64,000 bases of DNA from Streptomyces sp. NRRL F-2580 (GTDB lineage Bacteria > Actinomycetota > Actinomycetes > Streptomycetales > Streptomycetaceae): the NCBI RefSeq assembly GCF_000720115.1, contig NZ_JOIR01000009.1, positions 118,203 to 182,202 on the forward strand, in the 5' to 3' direction. Position numbers and translations under genes: made by a program. Positions 17,115-26,070 of the stretch are shown one piece after another (position 1 is the stretch's first letter; each line of letters begins with the position of its first letter). The notes beneath the pieces are model-generated. The model did not search any database. It was given only the letters and a program-made list of their open reading frames with translations, and was not told where the DNA came from.

Positions 17115-20100
17115 TCACTCGACCGTCTGGCGGCCCTCGGGGCGGGCGCTGCACGCGTTGCGGAAGGAGCAGTGGTCGCAGTGCTTGCCCGTGGCGGGCG
17201 CGAACCGCTCGTCCAGCACCCGGCCGGCGGCGGTCGCGAGCAGGTCGCCGACCCACTCCCCGTCGAGCGGCTGCTGGGCCTGGACCTTGGGGACCGCGTC
17301 GCCGCCGTCGCGCTGGGCCGCGCCCTGGCGGAGCTGGACGAGCTCGGCGCCGCCGGGGGTGGGGCGCAGGCCGTCGAAGACCTCGTCGACGGCGCCCTCG
17401 CGGACGGCGAGCTGGTAGACGGCGAGCTGGGGGTGGCGGGCGACCTCGTCGCGCGTGGGCGCGGACTTACCGGTCTTGAAGTCGACGACGTACGCACGTC
17501 CCTGCGGGTCCGCTTCGACCCGGTCCATGGAACCGCGGATGCGGACGGCGACCTCGCCGGCTTCGAGTGTGACGTCGAACTCGTGCTCCGTGGCCACGGC
17601 CGCCCGGCCCCCGCGGTCGGTGGCGTGCCAGCGCAGGAAGCGTTCGAGGGCGGCGCGGGCGTTGTCCTTCTCCTGGCGGGACTTCCAGGGGGCGTCGAAG
17701 GCGAGGGCGTCCCACACCGAGTCGAGGCGTTCCATGAGGACGGCCAGGTCGGCGGGGGTACGGCCGGAGGCGACCTCGTCGGCGAGGACGTGGACGACGT
17801 TGCCGAAGCCCTGGGCGGCGGTGGCGGGGGTGTCGGCCTTGACCTCGCGGCCGAGGAACCACTGGAGGGAGCAGGTGTTGGCGAGCTGCTCCAGGGCGCT
17901 GCCGGACAGGGCGACGGGCCGGTCCCGGTCGCGCAGCGGGACGCTGCTGCGGGTGGGCTCGTACAGGCCCCACCAGCGCTGCGGGTGCGCGGCGGGGACC
18001 AGCGGGCGGTCCTCGTCGTCGGTGAGCGCGGCGAGGCGGGCGAGGCGGCGGGCGGCGGCCTCGCGCAGGGCGGGCGAGGCGTCCGGGTCGACGGTGGTGG
18101 CGCGCAGCTCGGCGACGAGCGCGGGTACGGCGAGGGGGCGGCGGGGGCGGCCGGTGACGTCCTTGGGGGTGACCCCGAGCTCGGTGAGGAAGCGGGAGGG
18201 CTGGTCGCCGTCGTCGGCGGGGGCCTTGACGGCGGTGACGACGAGGCGGTCGCGGGCGCGGGTGGCGGCGACGTAGAAGAGCCGGCGCTCCTCGGCGAGG
18301 AGGGCGCCGGGGGTGAGGGGCTCGGCGAGGCCGTCGCGGCCGATGCGGTCGGCCTCCAGGAGGGAGCCGCGGCGGCGGAGGTCGGGCCACAGGCCCTCCT
18401 GGACGCCGGCGACGACGACGAGGGACCATTCCAGGCCCTTGGAACGGTGGGCGGTCATCAGGCGGACGGCTTCGGAGCGGGTGGCGCGGGCCGTCAACGT
18501 GTCGGCGGCGATGTCCTCCGCCTCCAGTTGTTCGAGGAAGTTGAGCGCGCCGCGGCCGCCGGTGCGTTCCTCGGCGCGGGCAGCGGTGTCGAAGAGGGCG
18601 CAGACGGCGTCGAGGTCGCGGTCGGCGTTGCGGCCGGCGGCGCCGCCGCGGCGGGCGCTGCGCTCCAGCCGCTGGGGCCAGGGGGTGCCGTCCCAGAGGA
18701 TCCACAGGGCCTCTTCGGCGGTGCCGCCGCCCTGGAGCAGCTCGCGGGCCTTGCGCAGGAGCAGGCCGAGGCGCTGCGCTCCGCGGGCGTAGACGGGGTC
18801 GTGCGCGGTGAGCCGCTCCGGCTCGGCGAGGGCGCGCGCGAGCAGTACGTCGGAGGGCGCGGGCACCTTGACGCCGGCGGCGCGCTCCTCGTCCCGCAGG
18901 GCCCGGCCGAGCCGCCGCAGGTCGGCGGCGTCCATGCCGCCGAGGGGGGAGGTGAGCAGCGCGATCGCCGCCTCTACGCCTCCGGCGGGGTCAGCGGTGT
19001 CGGGACCGGGCCCCGGTCCCGCCTCGCCTGCGGGGTCCGCGTCGGCGTGGGGGGATGTTTCCCGCCCGCCCACCCCGAAGCCGCGAGCAGGCTCGCCCTG
19101 CTCATCACCTGCGGCCGCCCCGTCGGGCGCACCGGGCCTCGACTCCTCGCCGTTCACGGCGGCACCCGTGCGGGCGTCGCCGGCTCCGGGGCCGGGGACG
19201 GCCTCGGCGAGGCTCGGCCCCGACGTCACGCCTCCGGCGGGGTCGGGGCCCGGCCCCGGTCCCGCGTCGCCTGCGGCGGCGTCTGCGGCTTCCGCTTCGG
19301 CCGTCGGGGGCAGGGTCGCCGTGGCGATGAGGCGGAGGGCGGTCAGGAGGGGGGTGACGGCGGGTTCGTGGCGCAGGGGGGTGTCCGTGCCGTCGGTTTC
19401 GGTGGGGACGCCGGCGGAGATCAGGGCGCGGCGCATCGCCGGGAGGGTGCGGCCGCCGGCGCGGACCAGGACGGCCATGTCCTGCCACGGGACGCCGTCC
19501 TCCAGGTGGGCCCGGCGCAGGATGTCGGCGATGTTGTCCAGCTCGGCGCCCGCCGTCGGGTACGTGAAGACCTCCACCCGGCCGCCCTCCCGCACGGGTG
19601 CGAGGTTGCGGTGCGCGCGGACCGCCTCGGACGGCAGGCGCGGGACCGGCATCCGGGTGGTGAGGAGACGGGTCGCCGTCAGCAGGGCCGCGCCGGAGCG
19701 GCGGCCGACGGTCAGGGCCTTGACCCGCGCGCCCGGGAAGGCGGACTCGAAGTCGAGGATGTTGTTGATGTCCGCGCCGCGGAAGGCGTAGATCGACTGG
19801 TCGGGGTCGCCGAAGGCGACGAGCGTGCCGCCCCGGCCGGTCAGGGCCCGCAGCAGCCGCAGCTGCGAGGCGTCCGTGTCCTGGTACTCGTCCACGAAGA
19901 TCGCGTCGTAGGCCGAGGCCAGGGCGGGGGTGCCTTCCGCCAGGAGGACCGCACGGTGGAGGAGTTCCGCGTAGTCCAGCGTGCCCTGCAGGTCCAGGAC
20001 GTCCAGGTACTCGGAGAGGAAGGCGGCCGCGGCCTTCCAGTCCGGGCGGCCGATGCGGTCGGCGAAGGAGGAGAGGGCCTGCGGGCCGAGGCCCAGTTCA

Positions 20101-20663
20101 CGGGCGCGGGCCAGCACCGCACGGACCTCGTCGGCGAAGCCGCGCGTGGTCAGCGCCGCCCGCAGGTCGTCGGGCCAGCGGATGGAGCGGCTCCGGCGCT
20201 GGCCGTCCAGCAGGGTGCGGACCATCACGTCCTGCTCCGGGCCGGACAGCAGCCGCAGCGGGTCGGCGAAGAGGTCGGTGTCCTGGTGGGCGCGGACCAG
20301 GCCGTAGCAGAACGAGTGGAAGGTGGTGGCCTGCGGAGCCCGCGCACCGCCGAGCCGCAGGGCGGCCCGGTCGCGCAGTTCCACCGCCGCCTTGCGGCTG
20401 AAGGTGAGGATGAGGACGCGGGCGGGGTCCGCCCCCGCCTCCACCCGGGCGGCGACCGCCTCGACCAGCGTGGTCGTCTTGCCGGTGCCCGGCCCGGCCA
20501 GGACGAGGAGTGGTCCGCCGGTGTGGTCAACCACCGCCCGTTGCGCTGCGTCCAGCACAGGGGGATCCACCCGTTCCGGCCCGGTGCGCACCAGGCGGTA
20601 CGCGTCGGGGGTCCGCGTACGCCGCCGCTCGGCGCGGTGGCTTTCGGAGGAAGAGGTGATCAC
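17115..20663 (-). CDS. adnA: AdnA-like helicase-nuclease subunit with Fe-S nuclease domain
   Basis: From GTG 20663 ('VITSSSESH') the protein is 1182 aa; an upstream GTG at 20792 would add 43 residues. It has a UvrD/Rep motor (Walker A 'LAGPGTGKTT', Walker B 'IFVDEYQDTD', 'GDPDQSIYAFRG', 'TAHRSKGLEW') and a C-terminal RecB-like nuclease ('GSMDRVE' with D1047; 'VVDFKTGK' with D1061 and K1063; 'QLAVYQLAV'). C931 with C1162, C1165 and C1171 ('HCDHCSFRNAC') fits a 4Fe-4S staple. It pairs with AdnB for break resection. Residues about 450-565 are a Gly/Pro/Ala-rich insertion with near-identical 'GPGPGPD' blocks. First gene of an adnA-adnB operon. Confidence 0.9.
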   Translation of the reverse strand: MITSSSESHRAERRRTRTPDAYRLVRTGPERVDPPVLDAAQRAVVDHTGGPLLVLAGPGTGKTTTLVEAVAARVEAGADPARVLILTFSRKAAVELRDRAALRLGGARAPQATTFHSFCYGLVRAHQDTDLFADPLRLLSGPEQDVMVRTLLDGQRRSRSIRWPDDLRAALTTRGFADEVRAVLARARELGLGPQALSSFADRIGRPDWKAAAAFLSEYLDVLDLQGTLDYAELLHRAVLLAEGTPALASAYDAIFVDEYQDTDASQLRLLRALTGRGGTLVAFGDPDQSIYAFRGADINNILDFESAFPGARVKALTVGRRSGAALLTATRLLTTRMPVPRLPSEAVRAHRNLAPVREGGRVEVFTYPTAGAELDNIADILRRAHLEDGVPWQDMAVLVRAGGRTLPAMRRALISAGVPTETDGTDTPLRHEPAVTPLLTALRLIATATLPPTAEAEAADAAAGDAGPGPGPDPAGGVTSGPSLAEAVPGPGAGDARTGAAVNGEESRPGAPDGAAAGDEQGEPARGFGVGGRETSPHADADPAGEAGPGPGPDTADPAGGVEAAIALLTSPLGGMDAADLRRLGRALRDEERAAGVKVPAPSDVLLARALAEPERLTAHDPVYARGAQRLGLLLRKARELLQGGGTAEEALWILWDGTPWPQRLERSARRGGAAGRNADRDLDAVCALFDTAARAEERTGGRGALNFLEQLEAEDIAADTLTARATRSEAVRLMTAHRSKGLEWSLVVVAGVQEGLWPDLRRRGSLLEADRIGRDGLAEPLTPGALLAEERRLFYVAATRARDRLVVTAVKAPADDGDQPSRFLTELGVTPKDVTGRPRRPLAVPALVAELRATTVDPDASPALREAAARRLARLAALTDDEDRPLVPAAHPQRWWGLYEPTRSSVPLRDRDRPVALSGSALEQLANTCSLQWFLGREVKADTPATAAQGFGNVVHVLADEVASGRTPADLAVLMERLDSVWDALAFDAPWKSRQEKDNARAALERFLRWHATDRGGRAAVATEHEFDVTLEAGEVAVRIRGSMDRVEADPQGRAYVVDFKTGKSAPTRDEVARHPQLAVYQLAVREGAVDEVFDGLRPTPGGAELVQLRQGAAQRDGGDAVPKVQAQQPLDGEWVGDLLATAAGRVLDERFAPATGKHCDHCSFRNACSARPEGRQTVE
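18978..19281. repeat. Duplicated GC-rich block within adnA
   Basis: Two near-copies inside adnA: 'CCTCCGGCGGGGTC...CGGGCCCCGGTCCCGC...TCGCCTGCGG' at about 18978-19033 and again at about 19231-19281. Each contains a self-complementary GGGCCCCGGTCCC-type core. They encode the repeated 'GEAGPGPGPD' and 'GDAGPGPGPD' stretches of the insertion. Confidence 0.6.
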
Positions 20664-20834
20664 GTGGGGTGCCGGTCCTGGTGGGTCTGCGGGTGTTGCC
20701 GTGACGGCTCGCGGAGAAGCCGAAGAGGCAACGCTACGGCAACCGGCCGACGCCGCGCAGTCCCCCCGGGTACCCCGTACGGACGTTCGCACGGCTGCCC
20801 GATCGCCCGTCCGGGCCGCACATGGCCGAAGCTG

Positions 20835-21194
20835 TCAGGTGTGAGCCTCGTCGCGCGTGCCGTCCCGTCCGGGGTCTCCCGGGGCCCCGTCCCAGCGCGC
20901 CCGGCGCATGTCCAGCCGCGGTTCGCCGCCCGCCGTCAGGCGCAGCGGGGTGGCCTCGGCACGGTAGTGCTCCAGGGCGCGCAGCTCGTGGCCGGGCAGT
21001 GGTACGCCGTCCGCCCGCACCACGCGCCACCAGGGCACGGCTCCCCCGTACAGGGCCATGACACGCCCGACTTGGCGCGGACCTCCCTCGCCCAGCCATT
21101 CGGCGACGTCGCCGTATGTCATCACCCGGCCGGGCGGAATACGCTCGGCCACCTCAAGCACGTGCTCCGCGTACGCGGGCAGCTCCTCACTCAT
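20835..21194 (-). CDS. Alkyltransferase-like (ATL) protein, MGMT family without catalytic cysteine
   Basis: A 119-aa protein matching the MGMT DNA-binding domain: helix-turn-helix 'YGDVAEWLGEGGPRQVGRVMA' (in part) and arginine finger near residue 40. The alkyl-acceptor motif 'PCHRV' is replaced by 'PWWRVV' (54-59), so no cysteine can accept an alkyl group. ATL proteins flip and bind O6-alkylguanine and hand the lesion to nucleotide excision repair. ATG 21194 follows the usual family start. It ends 172 bp before the adnA start on the same strand, so all three genes may serve DNA repair. Confidence 0.88.
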   Translation of the reverse strand: MSEELPAYAEHVLEVAERIPPGRVMTYGDVAEWLGEGGPRQVGRVMALYGGAVPWWRVVRADGVPLPGHELRALEHYRAEATPLRLTAGGEPRLDMRRARWDGAPGDPGRDGTRDEAHT

Positions 21195-21361
21195 TCAGCA
21201 CATGGTGCAGTACGCCGGAGGCCCGCCGGCGGAAGTCGGGGTTCCGGACCGGCGCGCACCCTGATGCCCCGCTGGCCCGTCGGTCCGTGCCACCATCTTC
21301 CGGGCGGTGACTGGTGATACGTGATCAAGAAGAGACGGATGTGACGACGAAGGAGCAGGGT

Positions 21362-24208
21362 GTGAGCCCTCCGAACGGCGCGGCGACGGACGACGGCGCG
21401 CGCCCAGACGACGGCGCCGCCTCCCGCCCCGAACCCGTTCCGGCGACCCGCCCGGAGGCCGCACCGGAGACCCCGCCGGAGGCCGCACCGAAGGCCACGC
21501 CGGATGTCCCGCCGAAGACCCCGCGCGCCGAGGGTGCCCCCGGCACCGCCGGCGGCTGCGGTACGGACGGCGCGAGCGGCGGCGACGCGGAGGGGCCGCA
21601 CGGCCACGCGCCCACGGCGGCCGACCGCGTCGAGGTCGACGAGCCGCTGCTCGCCGCCCGCGTGCACCGGCCGTCCGACCTCGTACGCCTCCTCGTCGGC
21701 ATCCTCGGCATCGCCGTCCTGCTCGCCATCGCCGCCTTCGCCCACGGCACCACGGTCGGTCTCGAGGAGGACATCAACAAGGGCACCGGCCAGGCACCGG
21801 ACCTGCTGATCAAGGTCGCGGCGCTGGTGTCCAGCATCGCGGTGCTGCTGCTGCCGGTCGCCTTCGCCATCGAGCGGCTGATCAAACGCGACGGGCTGCG
21901 CATCGCCGACGGCGTGCTCGCCGCCGTCCTCGCGCACGGCGTCACCCTCGCCACCGACCTGTGGGTCTCCCAGGCGGCCCCCGGCACCATCCAGGACGCC
22001 CTCACCCGGTCGGCGGGCGGTGGGGCCCTCACCGACCCGGTGCACGGCTACCTCGCGCCCGTCATCGCGTACATGACCGCAGTCGGCATGACCCGCAGAC
22101 CCCACTGGCGCGTGGCGCTGTGGGTGGTCCTGCTGCTCAACGCCCTCACCATGCTGGTCAACGGGTACACCACGCCCTTCTCGATCATCCTCACCGTGCT
22201 GATCGGCTGGAGCGTCGCCTACGGCACCCTCTACGCCGTCGGCTCGCCCAACGTGCGCCCCACCGGGCAGAACCTCCTCGCCGGGCTGCGCCGGGTCGGC
22301 TTCCAGCCGGTCAGCGCGATGCGCGCCGAGATGCCCGAGGGCCCCGAGGCGTCCGAGGTGAGCGACCGGGGCCGGCGCTACCACGTCACCCTGGAGGACG
22401 GCCCGCCGCTCGACGTGACCGTCGTCGACCGCGAGCAGCAGGCCCAGGGCTTCTTCTACCGGGTCTGGCGCCGGCTCACCCTGCGCGGCATCACCACGGG
22501 ACGCAGCCTGCTGTCGCTGCGCCAGGCGCTGGAGCAGGAGGCGCTCCTCGCGTACGCGGCCATCGCGGCCGGGGCCAACGCGCAGAAGCTGATCGCCACC
22601 TCCGAGCTCGGTCCGGACGCCGTGATGCTCGTGTACGAGCACCTGGACGGCCGGACCATGGACTCGGTCCCCGACGAGGAGATCACCGACGAGCTGATCC
22701 GCAACGCGTGGGAGCAGGTACGGGCCCTCCAGTCGCGGCGGATCGCGCACCGGCGGCTCACCGGGGACGCCCTGGTGGTGGATCGTTCCGGCAACGTCAT
22801 CCTCACCGACCTGCGGGGCGGCGAGATCGCCGCGGGCGATCTGGTGCTCCGGATGGACATCGCCCAGATGCTCACCACGCTCGGCCTGCGGGTCGGCGCG
22901 GAGCGGGCGGTGGCCTCGGCGGTGTCGGTGCTCGGCCCGGACGCGGTGGCGGACTGTCTGCCGCTGCTCCAGCCGATCGCGCTGAGCCGTTCCACCCGGG
23001 CGACGCTGCGCAGGCTGGCCCGCGAGCGGGCGGAGCGGCAGCGGGAGGCCGTACTGGAGTCCTCGCGGGCGGCGAAGGCGGCGCGCGAGGCGGAGTCCGC
23101 GGCCGCGGCCGGCCCGGCCGCCACGCCCGCCGCCTCCTCGGCGGCCGCCGACCGGAAGGCGGAGAAGAAGGCCCTGGACGACGCGCTCGACGGGGCCCGC
23201 GAGGAGGATCTGCTGAGCCAGATCCGCCAGCAGGTGCTGCTGATCCGCCCGCAGGCGCCGGTGGAGCCGGCCCGGCTGGAGCGGATCCGGCCGCGCACGC
23301 TCGTGTCGTTCATCGCGGGCGCGTTCGGTGCGTACTACCTGCTCACCCAGCTCGCCCACGTGGACTTCGCGACCATCGTCGGCGACGCGCAGTGGGGCTG
23401 GGTCGGTGCGGCCCTCGCCTTCTCGGCGCTGACGTACTTCGCGGCGGCGATGAGCCTGCTGGGCTTCGTACCGGAGCGGGTGCCCTTCCTGCGGACGGTG
23501 ATCGCGCAGGTGGCCGGATCGTTCGTGAAGCTGGTGGCTCCGGCGGCGGTCGGCGGTGTCGCGCTGAACACGCGCTTCCTGCAGCGGGCGGGGGTCCGGC
23601 CCGGGCTCGCGGTCGCGAGCGTGGGCGCCTCCCAGCTCTTCGGACTGGCCAGCCACATCCTGCTGCTGCTGTCCTTCGGCTACCTGACCGGGACGGAGAA
23701 GACCCCCGAGATGACCCCGTCCCGGGCGGTCATCGCGGGGCTGCTGACGGTGGCCGTGCTGGTGCTGGTGGTGACGGCGGTCCCGTTCATGCGGAAGTTC
23801 GTCGTGACGCGGGTACGGGCGCTGTTCGCGGGTGTGGTGCCGCGCATGCTGGACGTGTTGCAGCGGCCGAAGAAGCTGGTGACCGGCATCGGCGGGATGT
23901 TGCTGCTGACGGGCTGCTTCGTGATGTGCCTGGACGCGTCGATCCGCGCGTTCGGGGGCGGCGAGGCCATCAGCTACGCGAGCATCGCGGTGGTCTTCCT
24001 GGCGGGCAACGCGCTGGGTTCGGCGGCGCCGACGCCGGGCGGCATGGGCGCGGTGGAGACCACGCTGACGCTGGGACTGATCGCGGCCGGGCTGGAGAAG
24101 GAGGTCGCGATCTCGGCGGTGCTGTTGTTCCGGCTGATGACCTTCTGGCTGCCGGTGCTGCCGGGGTGGATCTCGTTCAACTTCTTGACCCGCAAAGAGG
24201 CCATTTAG
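21362..24208 (+). CDS. Kinase-like domain fused to YbhN/LPG-synthase-type membrane domain
   Basis: A 948-aa membrane protein from GTG 21362, chosen for GAAGGAG six bases upstream; earlier GTGs at 21341 and 21314 are possible. Order: Pro/Ala-rich cytosolic N-terminus (~1-100), five or six membrane segments (~115-300), a soluble domain (~310-560) resembling a degenerate kinase fold ('VYEHLDGRTMD', 'IAHRRLTGDALVVD', 'VILTDLRGGEI'), an Ala/Glu/Lys coiled stretch, then about eight membrane segments of the YbhN/lysylphosphatidylglycerol-synthase TM family (~650-945). That C-terminal family includes lipid flippases of the MprF type. No aminoacyl-transferase domain is seen. The role is probably in envelope lipid handling, unproven. 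Confidence 0.8.
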   Translation: MSPPNGAATDDGARPDDGAASRPEPVPATRPEAAPETPPEAAPKATPDVPPKTPRAEGAPGTAGGCGTDGASGGDAEGPHGHAPTAADRVEVDEPLLAARVHRPSDLVRLLVGILGIAVLLAIAAFAHGTTVGLEEDINKGTGQAPDLLIKVAALVSSIAVLLLPVAFAIERLIKRDGLRIADGVLAAVLAHGVTLATDLWVSQAAPGTIQDALTRSAGGGALTDPVHGYLAPVIAYMTAVGMTRRPHWRVALWVVLLLNALTMLVNGYTTPFSIILTVLIGWSVAYGTLYAVGSPNVRPTGQNLLAGLRRVGFQPVSAMRAEMPEGPEASEVSDRGRRYHVTLEDGPPLDVTVVDREQQAQGFFYRVWRRLTLRGITTGRSLLSLRQALEQEALLAYAAIAAGANAQKLIATSELGPDAVMLVYEHLDGRTMDSVPDEEITDELIRNAWEQVRALQSRRIAHRRLTGDALVVDRSGNVILTDLRGGEIAAGDLVLRMDIAQMLTTLGLRVGAERAVASAVSVLGPDAVADCLPLLQPIALSRSTRATLRRLARERAERQREAVLESSRAAKAAREAESAAAAGPAATPAASSAAADRKAEKKALDDALDGAREEDLLSQIRQQVLLIRPQAPVEPARLERIRPRTLVSFIAGAFGAYYLLTQLAHVDFATIVGDAQWGWVGAALAFSALTYFAAAMSLLGFVPERVPFLRTVIAQVAGSFVKLVAPAAVGGVALNTRFLQRAGVRPGLAVASVGASQLFGLASHILLLLSFGYLTGTEKTPEMTPSRAVIAGLLTVAVLVLVVTAVPFMRKFVVTRVRALFAGVVPRMLDVLQRPKKLVTGIGGMLLLTGCFVMCLDASIRAFGGGEAISYASIAVVFLAGNALGSAAPTPGGMGAVETTLTLGLIAAGLEKEVAISAVLLFRLMTFWLPVLPGWISFNFLTRKEAI

Positions 24209-24261
24209 CCTCCGGCTCGGAATGCGGGTTCCGGGTGCGGGGTGCACCCCGCACCCCCTAC

Positions 24262-24310
24262 GGTGCTCCGCGCCCGCGCCTCAAACGCCGGCGGGGCTGG
24301 AATGGCGCAG
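24262..24310 (+). repeat. Dispersed repeat copy (CCTCAAACGCCGG element)
   Basis: The core CGCGCCTCAAACGCCGGCG plus trailing 'GGGCTGG' (24275-24300) followed by 'aatggcgcagcc' lies between the YbhN-type gene and the lipoprotein peptidase gene. The same core occurs at least six more times in the window. Confidence 0.8.
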
Positions 24311-24377
24311 CCGCGGCGGGGGACCCGTTTGGGTCAGCGCGGGGGCGGGGGTGGCGGAGGGCGCCCAGGATGGAGGC

Positions 24378-25982
24378 ATGCCGAGAAACGCCTGGCGGGT
24401 CACCGCCGCCGCCGCGCTCGCCGCCTCCCTGCTCACCACGGCCGCGTGCTCCGACGACGGCGAAGGGAGCCAGCCGAAAGCCGACGGCACCAAGCCGGCC
24501 AAGCCCCTGAAGTGGGGCGACTGCGACGCCCCCACCCCGGCCCAGGGCAGCGGCCCGGTCCCGCCCAAGGACTGGCAGTGCGCCACCCTCGACGTTCCCC
24601 GCGACTACGCCGACCCGGGCGGCGAGACCATCCCGATCGCCTTGATCCGCGCCAAGGCCCGCGACCAGAAGAATCGTCTCGGCTCCCTGGTCTTCAACTT
24701 CGGCGGCCCCGGCGGCTCCGGCGTCGCCACCCTCCCCGGCGCCGCCAAGGAGTACGAGGCCCTGCGCGCCCGCTACGACCTGGTCAGCTTCGACCCCCGC
24801 GGGGTGGGCGCCAGCGCCCCCGTCCGCTGCGAGGACGACAAGCAGCTCGACGTGTACTACTCCCAGGACTCCTCACCGGACACCCCGCAGGAGGAGAAGG
24901 CCTACGTCGACAACATCAGGAAGTACCAGGAGGCCTGCAAGAAGAACTCCGCCAAGCTCCTCCCCCACGTCGGCACCCCCGACGCCGCCCGCGACCTGGA
25001 CCGCATCCGCCAGGCCCTCGGCGACGAGAAGCTGAACTACTTCGGTGTCTCCTACGGCACCGAGCTCGGCGGGGTCTACGCCCACCTCTTCCCCAAGAAC
25101 GTCGGCCGGGCCGTCTTCGACGCCGTCGTGGACCCGACCAAGAACTCCGAAGAGGGGGCGATGGGCCAGGCCAAGGGCTTCCAGCTCGCCCTCGACAACT
25201 TCGCCCAGGACTGCGTGGACCGCGGCGACGAGTGCCGGCTCCAGGGCAGCACGCCCAAGGAGATCGAGGCCAACATCATCAAGCTCCAGAAGGAGCTGGC
25301 CGCGAAGCCCATCCCGGGCAGCGGGGCCCGGCAGCTCACCGAGAGCGCCGCCACCAACGGCATCGCGCAGGCCCTGTACTCCAAGGAGCTGTGGCCGCTG
25401 CTGGAGCAGGGCCTCGACGAGGCGGAGGGCGGGCAGGGGCAGCTGCTGATGGCCCTGTCCGACGCACTCAACGGCCGTGACCAGCAGGGGCGTTACAGCA
25501 ACATCGGCGCCGCGAACACCGCCATCAACTGCGTGGACTCCAAGGACCGTTACACCCTGGAGGAGACCAAGGCCGGCCTGCCGGCGTTCCGTTCGGCCTC
25601 GCCCGTCTTCGGGGACTTCCTCGGCTGGGCGATGATGAGCTGCACCGACTGGCCGGTGCCCGGCACCTGGGAGACCCCGGACGTGTCCGCCCCCGGCTCC
25701 GCCCCGATCCTGGTGATCGGCAACACCGGCGACCCGGCCACCCCGTACGAGGGCGCCCGCAAGATGGTCGAGCGGCTCGGCCCCGGGGTGGGCGTGGAGC
25801 TCACGTACAAGGGCGAGGGCCACGGCGCGTACAACAGCGGTGACACCTGCGTGCAGGAGGCCGTGAACTCCTACCTGCTGGACGGGAAGGTGCCGGGCGC
25901 CAACACCGTCTGCGCCCCGACACCGGACGCCTCGCAGCCCCCCGCGCAACCGTCGGCCCCGACGGAACCCCTCGGAGCCTAA
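24378..25982 (+). CDS. Secreted lipoprotein alpha/beta hydrolase (tripeptidyl aminopeptidase-like)
   Basis: A 534-aa exported protein from ATG 24378 (TGGAGG directly upstream). A type II signal peptide ends in the lipobox 'TTAAC' with C24 as the lipidated residue. The hydrolase fold shows an early 'FNFGGPGGSG' oxyanion region, nucleophile elbow 'GVSYGTELGG', a helical cap with four to six cysteines, acid 'IGNTGDPATPY' and catalytic His in 'GEGHGAYN', plus the C-terminal TAP-like region. Family members (SlpD/SlpE, Tap of Streptomyces) release peptides from N-termini outside the cell. A terminator follows. Confidence 0.9.
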   Translation: MPRNAWRVTAAAALAASLLTTAACSDDGEGSQPKADGTKPAKPLKWGDCDAPTPAQGSGPVPPKDWQCATLDVPRDYADPGGETIPIALIRAKARDQKNRLGSLVFNFGGPGGSGVATLPGAAKEYEALRARYDLVSFDPRGVGASAPVRCEDDKQLDVYYSQDSSPDTPQEEKAYVDNIRKYQEACKKNSAKLLPHVGTPDAARDLDRIRQALGDEKLNYFGVSYGTELGGVYAHLFPKNVGRAVFDAVVDPTKNSEEGAMGQAKGFQLALDNFAQDCVDRGDECRLQGSTPKEIEANIIKLQKELAAKPIPGSGARQLTESAATNGIAQALYSKELWPLLEQGLDEAEGGQGQLLMALSDALNGRDQQGRYSNIGAANTAINCVDSKDRYTLEETKAGLPAFRSASPVFGDFLGWAMMSCTDWPVPGTWETPDVSAPGSAPILVIGNTGDPATPYEGARKMVERLGPGVGVELTYKGEGHGAYNSGDTCVQEAVNSYLLDGKVPGANTVCAPTPDASQPPAQPSAPTEPLGA

Positions 25983-26021
25983 CCCCGGCCCGCCGGGCCG
26001 ACGGCGTGATCGTAGGGCCAT

Positions 26022-26058
26022 GAAGAAGGGGTGCCCCGTACGGGACACCCCTTCTTCA
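26022..26058. terminator. Bidirectional terminator
   Basis: GAAGAAGGGGTG and its complement CACCCCTTCTTC flank 'ccccgtacggga', giving a long stem between the convergent lipoprotein-peptidase and moeZ genes. Confidence 0.88.
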
Positions 26059-26070
26059 GACCGCTACGTC

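Noticed and set aside
12550..17418. Very long plus-strand open frame (1622 codons) over adnB
   Set aside because: Antisense shadow of the adnB gene, produced by high third-position GC; the translation has no recognisable domains and is Gly/Arg/Glu-biased.
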